From Massilia aurea (GTDB lineage Bacteria; Pseudomonadota; Gammaproteobacteria; Burkholderiales; Burkholderiaceae_D): a stretch of DNA of 64,000 bases. The position numbers and the translations under genes are program-made. The DNA is taken from positions 1 to 64,000 of the forward strand of contig NZ_JANUGZ010000001.1 of assembly GCF_024753205.1 (NCBI RefSeq), in the 5' to 3' direction. The notes below the pieces were generated by a model. The model worked only from the letters and a program-made list of their open reading frames with translations. It did not search any database and was not told the DNA's origin. Shown in pieces: positions 32,929-42,126 of this stretch. How positions within the stretch are numbered: position 1 is the stretch's first letter; the number at the start of each line of letters is the position of its first letter.

Positions 32929-34707
32929 ATGACCAAGCAATCCACCTTCCGTTTCCGCTCGCAGGACTGGTTCGACAATCCGGAGCGGATCGACATGACG
33001 GCGCTGTACCTCGAGCGCTTCATGAACTACGGGATCACGCCCGACGAACTGCGCTCGGGCAAACCGATCATCGGCATCGCCCAGAGCGGCAGCGACATCA
33101 CGCCGTGCAACCGCATCCACCTGGAACTCGTCAAGCGCGTGCGTGACGGTATCCGCGACGCCGGCGGCATCCCGATGGAATTCCCGCTGCACCCGATTTT
33201 CGAGAACTGCCGCCGCCCGACTGCGGCGCTGGACCGCAACCTGGCCTACTTGGGCCTGGTCGAGATCCTGCACGGTTATCCGATCGATGCCGTGGTGCTG
33301 ACGACCGGCTGCGACAAGACCACGCCGGCCCAGCTGATGGCCGTGTCGACGGTCGACATGCCGGCCATCGTGCTGTCGGGCGGCCCGATGCTCGACGGCT
33401 GGTTCGACGGTGAGCTGGTGGGGTCGGGCGCGGCGATCTGGAAGGCGCGCCGCCAGCTGGCCGCCGGCTCGATCGACGAACAGAAATTCATGAACATCGC
33501 CACCGCCTCGGCGCCGTCGGCCGGCCATTGCAACACGATGGGCACGGCGTCGACGATGAACGCCGTGGCCGAAGCGCTGGGCATGTCGCTGACCGGTTGC
33601 GCCGCGATTCCCGCGCCATACCGCGAGCGTGGTCAGATGGCGTACGAGACGGGCCGGCGCATCGTCGGCCTTGCGATGGAAGACGTGCGCCCGTCGAACA
33701 TCCTGACGCGCGACGCGTTCCTCGATGCGATCGTCGTCAACGCGGCCATCGGTGGCTCCAGCAATGCGCAGCCGCACATCATGGCCATGGCGCGCCATGC
33801 GGGCGTGGAGATCACCACCGAAGACTGGATGACCTACGGTTACGAAGTGCCGCTGCTGCTGAACATGCAGCCCGCCGGTAAATACCTGGGCGAGCGCTTC
33901 CACCGCGCGGGCGGCGTGCCGGCCGTGATGTGGGAACTCGATCAGGCCGGCCTGTTGCGTTCGGATCGCCTGACGGTGACGGGCAAAACGCTGGCGCAGA
34001 ATATCGACATGCTCCAGACGATGGACCGCGAGATGATCCGCCCGTTCGCCGATCCGCTCAAGGAAAACGCGGGTTTCCTGGTCTTGAAAGGCAACCTGTT
34101 CGACTTTGCGATCATGAAGACGAGCGTGATTTCGCCAAGCTTCCGCGAACGCTACCTGGCCACGCCTGGCGCCGAGAACTGCTTCGAGTGCAAGGTCGTC
34201 GTGTTCGACGGCTCGGACGATTACCATGCGCGCATCAACGACCCTGAACTGGGCATCGACGAGCACACGATGCTGGTCATCCGCGGCGCCGGTCCGATCG
34301 GCTGGCCCGGTTCGGCCGAAGTCGTCAACATGCAACCGCCCGATGCGCTGATCAAGCGCGGCATCAACAATCTGCCGACACTGGGCGACGGGCGCCAGTC
34401 GGGCACCTCGGACAGCCCGTCGATCCTGAATGCGTCACCTGAAAGCGCGGCCGGCGGCAATCTGGCGCTGCTGCACACGGGCGATATCGTGCGCGTGGAC
34501 CTGGTGCATGGTCGCTGCGACGTGCTGCTGTCGGACGCTGAACTCGAAGCGCGTAAGCTCGACACGCCGCCGGCGATCCCGCCAAGCCAGACACCGTGGC
34601 AAGAGATTTACCGCGCCACGGTGGGCCAGCTGCACACGGGCGCCTGCATGGAACTGGCCTTGCCATATCGGGCCGTGGCCGGCGCGATGCCGCGGCATAA
34701 CCACTAA
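32929..34707 (+). CDS. xylD: D-xylonate dehydratase (IlvD/Edd family)
   Basis: XylD dehydrates D-xylonate to 2-keto-3-deoxyxylonate and carries an iron-sulfur cluster and Mg. The 592-residue protein lines up closely with Caulobacter XylD. It has RSQDWFDNPERIDMTALYLE at the start and GIAQSGSDITPCNRIHL near residue 45 with the first cluster cysteine. VVLTTGCDKTTPA and APSAGHCNTMGTASTMN carry the other two cysteines. GAGPIGWPGSAEVVNMQPP and LPTLGDGRQSGTSDSPSILN lie in the C-terminal half. GGAGA precedes the ATG at 32929, 21 bases after xylC. L-arabinonate dehydratases are related, but the XylX and XylB partners favour xylonate. Confidence 0.93.
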   Translation: MTKQSTFRFRSQDWFDNPERIDMTALYLERFMNYGITPDELRSGKPIIGIAQSGSDITPCNRIHLELVKRVRDGIRDAGGIPMEFPLHPIFENCRRPTAALDRNLAYLGLVEILHGYPIDAVVLTTGCDKTTPAQLMAVSTVDMPAIVLSGGPMLDGWFDGELVGSGAAIWKARRQLAAGSIDEQKFMNIATASAPSAGHCNTMGTASTMNAVAEALGMSLTGCAAIPAPYRERGQMAYETGRRIVGLAMEDVRPSNILTRDAFLDAIVVNAAIGGSSNAQPHIMAMARHAGVEITTEDWMTYGYEVPLLLNMQPAGKYLGERFHRAGGVPAVMWELDQAGLLRSDRLTVTGKTLAQNIDMLQTMDREMIRPFADPLKENAGFLVLKGNLFDFAIMKTSVISPSFRERYLATPGAENCFECKVVVFDGSDDYHARINDPELGIDEHTMLVIRGAGPIGWPGSAEVVNMQPPDALIKRGINNLPTLGDGRQSGTSDSPSILNASPESAAGGNLALLHTGDIVRVDLVHGRCDVLLSDAELEARKLDTPPAIPPSQTPWQEIYRATVGQLHTGACMELALPYRAVAGAMPRHNH

Positions 34708-34772
34708 ACCGCAGTTTGTACGATGACTAAAAGTGGCATTAATAGCCATTCTTGAGCAGAATGTCGGAACTT

Positions 34773-34796
34773 CGCCTGGACCCTACCGTCCAGGCG
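34773..34796 (+). promoter_or_regulatory. Hairpin between xylD and xylF
   Basis: A perfect 9-bp stem (CGCCTGGAC/GTCCAGGCG) with loop CCTACC lies 23 bases before the xylF ATG, without a T run. It may stabilise or allow processing of the mRNA ahead of the abundant binding protein. Confidence 0.55.
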
Positions 34797-34819
34797 TCGA
34801 AAATACACTGGAGACAAGC

Positions 34820-35824
34820 ATGAAAAAACTCATCACGGCAGTCGGCATCGGTTGCGCAATGCTGTTCGCATCCGCCCCCGCCATGGCCGACGCCAAGAAT
34901 CCGAAGATCGGCTTTTCGATCGACGACCTGCGCCTCGAGCGCTGGACCCGCGACCGCGACTACTTCATCGGCGCGGCCGAAAAGCTGGGCGCCAAGGTCT
35001 ATGTGCAGTCGGCTGACGCCAGCGAGCAGCGCCAGATCGCCCAGATCGAGAACCTGATCTCGCGCGGCGTGGACGTGCTGGTCATCGTGCCGTACAACGC
35101 GACGGTGCTGAACAACGCGATCCGCGAAGCCAAGAAAGCCAAGATCAAGGTGCTGTCGTACGACCGCCTGATCCTCAATGCTGACGTTGACGCTTACATC
35201 TCGTTCGACAACAAGGCCGTGGGCGAACTGCAGGCGCAGTCGATCGTCGCGCTCAAACCAAAGGGCAGCTACTACCTGCTGGGCGGCGCGCCGACCGACA
35301 ACAACGCCAAGATCCTGCGCGAAGGCCAGATGAAGGTGTTGCAGCCGCTGATCGACAAGGGCGACATCAAGGTCGTCGGCCGCCAGTGGGTGAAGGACTG
35401 GAGCCCGTCGGAAGCGATGGCCATCATCGAAAATGCGCTGACCGCCAACGGCAACAAGATCGACGCTGTCGTGGCTTCGAACGACGCCACCGCAGGCGGC
35501 GCGATCCAGGCCCTGTCGTCGCAGAAGCTGGCCGGCAAGGTCCCGGTCTCGGGCCAGGACGCTGACCTGGCCGCCGTGCGCCGCGTGATCGCCGGCACGC
35601 AGTCGATGACGGTCTACAAACCGCTGCGCAATATCGCCACCAGCGCCGCGACGCTGGCCGTGCAACTGGTCAGGAACGAAAAGCCTGCCTACAACGCGCA
35701 GCTGAATAACGGCTTCAAGCCCGTCAACACCATCCTGCTCAAGCCGATCCTGCTGAACAAGGCCAACGTCGACATGCTGGTCAAGGACGGCTTCTACACC
35801 CAGGGCCAGCTGGCCGGCAAATAA
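34820..35824 (+). CDS. xylF: D-xylose ABC transporter substrate-binding protein
   Basis: This 334-residue periplasmic binding protein of the XylF/ribose class delivers D-xylose to XylGH. The signal peptide (about 1-24) ends at APAMADA. The mature part starts [17 protein letters not shown], very like E. coli XylF, followed by [34 protein letters not shown], the hinge [13 protein letters not shown], and [39 protein letters not shown] and the sugar-site aspartates are intact. GGAGA precedes the ATG at 34820. It lies 112 bases after xylD, and hairpins on either side of it may raise its level relative to xylG. Confidence 0.94.
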   Translation: MKKLITAVGIGCAMLFASAPAMADAKNPKIGFSIDDLRLERWTRDRDYFIGAAEKLGAKVYVQSADASEQRQIAQIENLISRGVDVLVIVPYNATVLNNAIREAKKAKIKVLSYDRLILNADVDAYISFDNKAVGELQAQSIVALKPKGSYYLLGGAPTDNNAKILREGQMKVLQPLIDKGDIKVVGRQWVKDWSPSEAMAIIENALTANGNKIDAVVASNDATAGGAIQALSSQKLAGKVPVSGQDADLAAVRRVIAGTQSMTVYKPLRNIATSAATLAVQLVRNEKPAYNAQLNNGFKPVNTILLKPILLNKANVDMLVKDGFYTQGQLAGK

Positions 35825-35844
35825 GCGGGCATCACCCTGCTACA

Positions 35845-35864
35845 GCGCCCGCGCCTGCGGGCGC
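35845..35864 (+). promoter_or_regulatory. GC hairpin between xylF and xylG
   Basis: A perfect 8-bp stem (GCGCCCGC/GCGGGCGC) with a four-base loop follows xylF. A second, less regular hairpin (CCGGC...GCCGG, with GGCGAG/CTCGCC inside) comes directly after. There is no T run, so partial attenuation or RNA end protection is more likely than full termination, giving more XylF than XylG. Confidence 0.6.
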
Positions 35865-35919
35865 ACCGGCTGGCGAGCCTCGCCGGCCGATGGTCCAACG
35901 TCTTGAAACGAGTCTTTCG

Positions 35920-37473
<1,554 letters not shown>

Positions 37474-37489
37474 CAACCACAATCACACA

Positions 37490-38632
37490 ATGACCATGAT
37501 GACGTTCAAACGCATTTTCACGCAGTACAAGATTCTGGCGCTGCTGGTTGCAATCGCACTGATCTGGGCCTTCTTCAGCTGGAAGACGGACGGCGGCTTT
37601 ACCTCGGCGCGCAACCTGTCGAACCTGATGCGCCAGATGTCGGTGACCGGCATCCTCGCCTGCGGCATGGTGTTCGTCATCATCGCCGGCGAGATCGACC
37701 TGTCCATCGGCTCGTTGCTGGGTCTTTTGGGTGGCATGGCCGCCGTGCTCGATGTCACGCACGGCTTGCCGTTGCCGCTGTCGGTCATCATCGTGCTCGG
37801 TGCCGGCCTGTTGTGCGGGTTCCTGAACGGGTATCTGACGGCGTATGCGGGCATACCGTCCTTCATTGTCGGCCTGGGCGGGATGCTGGCCTACCGCGGG
37901 GTCGTGCTGGGGCTGACCGGCGGCGCCACCGTGGCGCCCGTCTCGCCAGGCATGGAACAGCTGGGCCAGGCCTATCTGCCGCCGCTGTGGGGCAGCATCC
38001 TGGGCATTGGACTGTTCGTGCTGACCTGTGTGCTGGTCTGGCGCCAGCGCGCGAGCCAGGCGCGCCACAAGCTGCCGGTGATCCCGATGTGGCGCTCGGC
38101 GCTGCGCGTGGTCGTGGCTGGCGCGGTGCTGGCCGGGCTGATCTCGACCTTCAACAGCTACGAAGGCATTCCGCTGCCGGTGCTGATCCTGCTGGTGCTG
38201 CTGGGCGTGTTCAGCTACATCGCGCGCCAGACCGTGTTCGGCCGCCGCATCTACGCGGTGGGCAGCAATATGGAAGCGACGCGCCTGTCCGGCATCGACG
38301 TGCGCAAGGTGAAGCTGTGGATCTTCGGCCTGATGGGCCTGATGTGCGCGCTGGCTGGCCTGATCAACACGGCGCGCCTGGCGGCCGGTTCGCCGTCGGC
38401 CGGCGTGTCGGCCGAGCTCGACGTGATCGCTGCCTGCTTCATCGGCGGCACGTCGATGCGCGGCGGCGCCGGCACCGTGCATGGCGCGCTGGTCGGCGCA
38501 CTCGTGATGGCGAGCCTGGACAACGGTATGTCGATGCTGGACGTGGATGCGTACTGGCAAATGATCGTCAAGGGGCTGATCCTGACACTGGCCGTGTGGC
38601 TGGATGTCGCGACGCGCGGCAACACTCGTTAA
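37490..38632 (+). CDS. xylH: D-xylose ABC transporter permease
   Basis: A 380-residue inner-membrane permease of the ribose/xylose importer class, with about ten to twelve hydrophobic segments. GMVFVIIAGEIDLSIGSLLGL near residue 58 is the hallmark of the family, as is ARQTVFGRRIYAVGSNMEATRLSGI in the cytoplasmic coupling loop near 245. DVIAACFIGGTSMRGGAGTV near 315 is also conserved. The length, longer than RbsC, agrees with XylH (about 390). The first codons ATGACCATGATG offer three possible starts. It is the last gene of the plus-strand xyl operon; about 170 bases separate it from the tyrosinase gene. Confidence 0.94.
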   Translation: MTMMTFKRIFTQYKILALLVAIALIWAFFSWKTDGGFTSARNLSNLMRQMSVTGILACGMVFVIIAGEIDLSIGSLLGLLGGMAAVLDVTHGLPLPLSVIIVLGAGLLCGFLNGYLTAYAGIPSFIVGLGGMLAYRGVVLGLTGGATVAPVSPGMEQLGQAYLPPLWGSILGIGLFVLTCVLVWRQRASQARHKLPVIPMWRSALRVVVAGAVLAGLISTFNSYEGIPLPVLILLVLLGVFSYIARQTVFGRRIYAVGSNMEATRLSGIDVRKVKLWIFGLMGLMCALAGLINTARLAAGSPSAGVSAELDVIAACFIGGTSMRGGAGTVHGALVGALVMASLDNGMSMLDVDAYWQMIVKGLILTLAVWLDVATRGNTR

Positions 38633-38759
38633 GCTTCATTGGATTTATCGCTGCCAGCGCACCAATTGTCCGATGTGAGCCACGCACTTTGGCGCGTTTT
38701 TGATCGCTGTTAAATCGGGCAATCGTGCGCGCGCCATCCGCCGGTTCTTTTCCTACACT

Positions 38760-38791
38760 CGACTGAACATGTACAGCTTTTTGTTCAGTCG
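38760..38791 (+). promoter_or_regulatory. Inverted repeat just upstream of the tyrosinase ribosome site
   Basis: A perfect 10-bp inverted repeat (CGACTGAACA/TGTTCAGTCG) with a 12-base T-rich loop ends one base before the GGGGGA ribosome site and ten bases before the ATG. It could be a protein operator or an mRNA hairpin controlling translation. It shares no core with the TGTTAGCGC sites, so a different control is suggested. Confidence 0.6.
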
Positions 38792-38800
38792 GGGGATGCG

Positions 38801-40273
38801 ATGAAAACCCATAGTGGTGCCAGGAGAAGGTTTTTAAAAACCGGTATCGGGGTCACTGCCTCACAGTGGTTTCCGGGCCTGGCGGCGGCCCAGGCCGGTG
38901 GTGGGCCGCGGCTCGAATGGCAGCAATTCAAGACCACCAATCAGTATCCGGCCTTCGTCAATGCCATTGCGACGATGCGCGCCAACGCCAATCAGGCCAG
39001 TCCCGGCTCACTGTCCTACTGGTCCAATGTGCATGTCAATACCTGCCCGCACGGGGTCCCGTATTTCATTTCGTGGCACCGCGGTTACCTGTATCACTTC
39101 GAGCAGCAGTTGCGCTCGGTATCAGGCAATCCGGCTCTCACACTGCCGTACTGGAACTATTACGCGTACGCGACGTTGCCAGCGGAATTTACCGATCCGG
39201 CGCCCGGTAACCCGTTGTACGTGCCCCGGCAGAGTGCAAACGTTCACAGCGCACTGAGCCTCGCGCCATTCGCATCGGCGGTGCGCAATTTTCAGCGCGG
39301 CAAATACAATGCGTTCGAGCCGAGCATCGAAGACGTGCACAATCCCATTCATGATCTGATTGGCGGGGTCATGAGCACGATGCAGTCACCGCTCGACCCC
39401 ATCTTTTTCCTGCACCACGCCAGTGTCGATCGCTTGACGCATGCATGGTCTCTGCTAGCGGGCAAGGCCATGCCCAATTCAGCGAATCCGTATTCGTCGA
39501 CCAACAGCGATGTCTACTGGGCAGGCAACCATGTGTACGCGACCGGTCTGAGCATCGAGCGCTACAAGACCAGAATCCCCGGCTGGCTGGGCACGACGTA
39601 TGCGTCCAACGCCGTGCCGACGACGTTGCCGCCGCTCCCTGCCGCGGCTGCTGCCCGCGCTGCGCTGTTGGAGCGACCGCCGTTCCAGTCGTTCAGGACG
39701 GTGGCGGGGCGCCGCCTGTCGAGCACGCGCCGGTCAGTGAGTGGCGTGGCGCAAGTGCCTTTCGATGAGCAATCGGTGTCGGTGCTGTTGCGACTGGCGA
39801 AAAGCGATGCCGCAGAACTGGCGCGGGTGGTTGCGTTGTGCCGTGATGCTGGTGAGCCTGATGCCCGGCAGATGCCGGGGACGATCAAGCTAGTGTTTGA
39901 CAACTTGTCCGTGGGCACAGCCGCGAAGAAGGGTGGCTTTTTCTATGCGCTGTATCTCGACATGCCGGCCGTGATCGCGTCGCAGACGGAGCGTGAGGCA
40001 TCGCTCATCGGCACGCTGGGCGCATTCCAGATCGCTGCCGCAGCGCACCACGGCACGCCCCGGATCGAATTCGATGTGTCGTACCTGCTGGCACGGCAAG
40101 ACCGCGTCAATTTCGGCGAGCTCGCATTGTCCTGGTTGCGGGTCGATGGCGATCGTCCGCCGGCCGGGAAGGTTATCCTGGCCAACGAGATCCGGGTCGA
40201 ACTCGCTTTCGCCCCGGACGATGCGCACATGCTGTCAGGGGATGCCGAGGATATCGAACGGCAGCATCTGTAG
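38801..40273 (+). CDS. Tat-exported tyrosinase-family copper oxidase
   Basis: A 490-residue type-3 copper protein of the tyrosinase family, which oxidises phenols to catechols and quinones. The N-terminus has a twin-arginine signal (ARRRFLKTGIGV, cut after about residue 32). CuA ligands are probably H78, H84 and H93 in CPHGVPYFISWHRGYL. CuB ligands are H177 and H181 in HNPIH, and H203 in FFLHHASVDR. The central domain spans about 35-280. The last about 200 residues form an extra beta-rich domain (MPGTIKLVFDNL, DVSYLLARQD, KVILANEIRVEL), as in some plant-type and bacterial tyrosinases with a capping domain. It lies between xylH and the oppositely facing xylA, an odd setting for a phenol oxidase. 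Confidence 0.87.
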   Translation: MKTHSGARRRFLKTGIGVTASQWFPGLAAAQAGGGPRLEWQQFKTTNQYPAFVNAIATMRANANQASPGSLSYWSNVHVNTCPHGVPYFISWHRGYLYHFEQQLRSVSGNPALTLPYWNYYAYATLPAEFTDPAPGNPLYVPRQSANVHSALSLAPFASAVRNFQRGKYNAFEPSIEDVHNPIHDLIGGVMSTMQSPLDPIFFLHHASVDRLTHAWSLLAGKAMPNSANPYSSTNSDVYWAGNHVYATGLSIERYKTRIPGWLGTTYASNAVPTTLPPLPAAAAARAALLERPPFQSFRTVAGRRLSSTRRSVSGVAQVPFDEQSVSVLLRLAKSDAAELARVVALCRDAGEPDARQMPGTIKLVFDNLSVGTAAKKGGFFYALYLDMPAVIASQTEREASLIGTLGAFQIAAAAHHGTPRIEFDVSYLLARQDRVNFGELALSWLRVDGDRPPAGKVILANEIRVELAFAPDDAHMLSGDAEDIERQHL

Positions 40274-40333
40274 ACGGCCAGGCAGACCAGGGCCGCGGTG
40301 TTGGTCCGCAGCCCCGATCCGTGTTGGTTGTAC

Positions 40334-41914
40334 TTACGCAGGCAGCTTCAGTTCGCCATTGATCAGGCGGGCGATCCGCAGCGGATTGCCGTCCTTCAGT
40401 GCATCGGGCAGCAGGCCGGCCGGCACGTCCTGGTAGCACACGGGGCGCAGGAAGCGCTCGATGGCGGTCGCGCCCACCGATGTGCTGCGTGGATCGGTTG
40501 TGGCCGGGAACGGGCCGCCGTGTACCATCGCATGCGCGACCTCGACGCCGGTCGGGAAGCCATTGAACAGGATGCGGCCGACCTTGCGTTCCAGCAGCGG
40601 CAACAGGGCGCCGGCCAGCGCATGGTCGCTCGCGACCGCATGCACCGTGGCCGTCAGCTGGCCTTCCAGGTGGCGCGTGACGGCCAGCAGTTCTTCTTCA
40701 TCCTGGCAGGCGATCAGCAGCGAGACCGGGCCAAAGATTTCTTCTTCCAGCGCCGGATTGGCCAGGAACGTGGCGGCGTCGCATTCGTACAGCGCCGCTT
40801 TCGCTGCGCAGCCCGCGCCTTCGCTGCTGCCGTGCGCGACGAGCGTCACGCCCGCGATGCCGGCGCGAATGCCCACCGCGTCCGTATAGGCGGTGTGGAT
40901 GCCTGCGGTGAGCATCGTGCCCGCCGGCTTGAGCTGCAGCGCTGCCGTAGCCGCAGCGCGGAACGCATCGAGCTGCGGTCCGGCCACGCCAATCACCAGG
41001 CCCGGGTTGGTGCAGAACTGTCCCACGCCCATCGTCAGCGAATCGACGAACGCGCCTGCCAGCGCAGCGCCACCAGTGGCCAGCGCGCCTGGCAGCAGGT
41101 AGACCGGATTGATGCTGCTCATTTCGGCATAGACGGGGATCGGTTCCTTGCGGCGGCTGGCGATCTGCGCCAGCGCCAGCCCGCCTGCGCGCGAACCGGT
41201 AAAGCCCACGGCGCGAATCGCAGGGTGGCTCACAAGGTCACCGCCGATCATGTTGCCTTCGCCAATCAGCAGCGAGAACACGCCTTCGGGCATGCCGCAG
41301 TCGAGCGCTGCCTGCAACACGGCCTTGCCGACCAGTTCGGACGTGCCCAGGTGCGCATTGTGCGCCTTGACGACGACCGGGCAGCCGGCGGCAAGGGCCG
41401 AGGCGGTGTCGCCACCGGCCACGGAAAACGCGAGCGGGAAGTTGCTGGCGCCGAACACGGCGACCGGGCCCACGGGGATCTTGCGCATGCGCAGGTCCGC
41501 GCGTGGCGGCGTGCGCTCGGGCAGGGCCGAGTCGAGCGTCGCTTCGAGGAACAAGCCGTCGCGCACGACCTTGGCGAACAGGCGCAGCTGACCGACGGTG
41601 CGGCCGCGCTCGCCTTCGAGGCGCGCCGTCGGCAAACCGCTTTCCTGGCTGGCGCGCTCGATCAGCGCCGGGCCCAGGTCGAGGATGCGCTGCGCGATCG
41701 TTTCAAGAAAATTGGCGCGCTCTTCCAGGCTCAGGGCGCGATATGGCTCGACGGCAGCGTCGGCCAGCAGGCAGGCACGGGCCAGGTCGTCGGACGTGGC
41801 AAGACCGAACGCGGGTTCAAGTTCCTGCTTCGTGCCCGGGTTGTAGGCACGCACGGTGCCGGCTTCGCCGCGCACGATGCGCCCGCCAATGATCATTTCT
41901 CCGTTGATGTTCAT
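40334..41914 (-). CDS. xylA: 2-oxoglutarate semialdehyde dehydrogenase (aldehyde dehydrogenase, NADP type)
   Basis: A 526-residue aldehyde dehydrogenase of the alpha-ketoglutaric-semialdehyde type. In the Weimberg pathway it makes 2-oxoglutarate, which enters the TCA cycle. Visible signatures are [39 protein letters not shown] (in parts: [20 protein letters not shown]), [12 protein letters not shown], the catalytic glutamate in [11 protein letters not shown] and the cysteine in [26 protein letters not shown] is the usual C-terminal motif. AGGAG precedes the ATG at 41914. It faces the tyrosinase and diverges from GH74; a TGTTAGCGC operator lies in the shared 212-base gap. The symbol follows Caulobacter use, not xylose isomerase. 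Confidence 0.87.
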   Translation of the reverse strand: MNINGEMIIGGRIVRGEAGTVRAYNPGTKQELEPAFGLATSDDLARACLLADAAVEPYRALSLEERANFLETIAQRILDLGPALIERASQESGLPTARLEGERGRTVGQLRLFAKVVRDGLFLEATLDSALPERTPPRADLRMRKIPVGPVAVFGASNFPLAFSVAGGDTASALAAGCPVVVKAHNAHLGTSELVGKAVLQAALDCGMPEGVFSLLIGEGNMIGGDLVSHPAIRAVGFTGSRAGGLALAQIASRRKEPIPVYAEMSSINPVYLLPGALATGGAALAGAFVDSLTMGVGQFCTNPGLVIGVAGPQLDAFRAAATAALQLKPAGTMLTAGIHTAYTDAVGIRAGIAGVTLVAHGSSEGAGCAAKAALYECDAATFLANPALEEEIFGPVSLLIACQDEEELLAVTRHLEGQLTATVHAVASDHALAGALLPLLERKVGRILFNGFPTGVEVAHAMVHGGPFPATTDPRSTSVGATAIERFLRPVCYQDVPAGLLPDALKDGNPLRIARLINGELKLPA

Positions 41915-42016
41915 GCAATCTCCTGTGTTGAATTCGTGTAGGTCGCCAATGTTATACGCAATCATGACTGCGTGGAGAAGTTGGCCGACATCCCGGTTCG
42001 TATCCTGAAATTTATT

Positions 42017-42030
42017 TGTTAGCGCGAACA
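42017..42030. promoter_or_regulatory. Probable LacI-type operator between xylA and GH74
   Basis: TGTTAGCGCGAACA is palindromic at all but one pair and shares TGTTAGCGC with the sites near the LacI gene and before xylX. It lies about 100 bases upstream of both divergent genes, six bases before the likely GH74 -35 box, so it could control xylA, the glycosidases, or both. Confidence 0.75.
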
Positions 42031-42036
42031 TTCTGC

Positions 42037-42065
42037 TTGCCAGCACCGGCTGGATTGTTTAGCAT
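42037..42065 (+). promoter_or_regulatory. Probable promoter of the xyloglucan glycosidase operon
   Basis: TTGCCA (42037-42042) and TAGCAT (42060-42065) are separated by 17 bases. They match the sigma-70 boxes at five and four of six positions. The operator lies just upstream of the -35 box. The first gene, GH74, starts 61 bases later. Confidence 0.55.
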
Positions 42066-42126
42066 GGTTTGCAGCAAGCTAATAGTCGCACCCACACGCG
42101 ACACATAAAAACAATCAGGAGACACA

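Noticed and set aside
31600..34335. 911-codon open frame on the minus strand opposite xylB, xylC and xylD
   Set aside because: It mirrors strongly conserved Weimberg genes, has no family features, is rich in Arg/His/Ala as expected from the antisense of GC-rich genes, and lacks a ribosome site.
40334..41914. Reading the xylA label as xylose isomerase
   Set aside because: The protein has aldehyde dehydrogenase Glu and Cys motifs and no isomerase features; the symbol follows Weimberg-pathway use.
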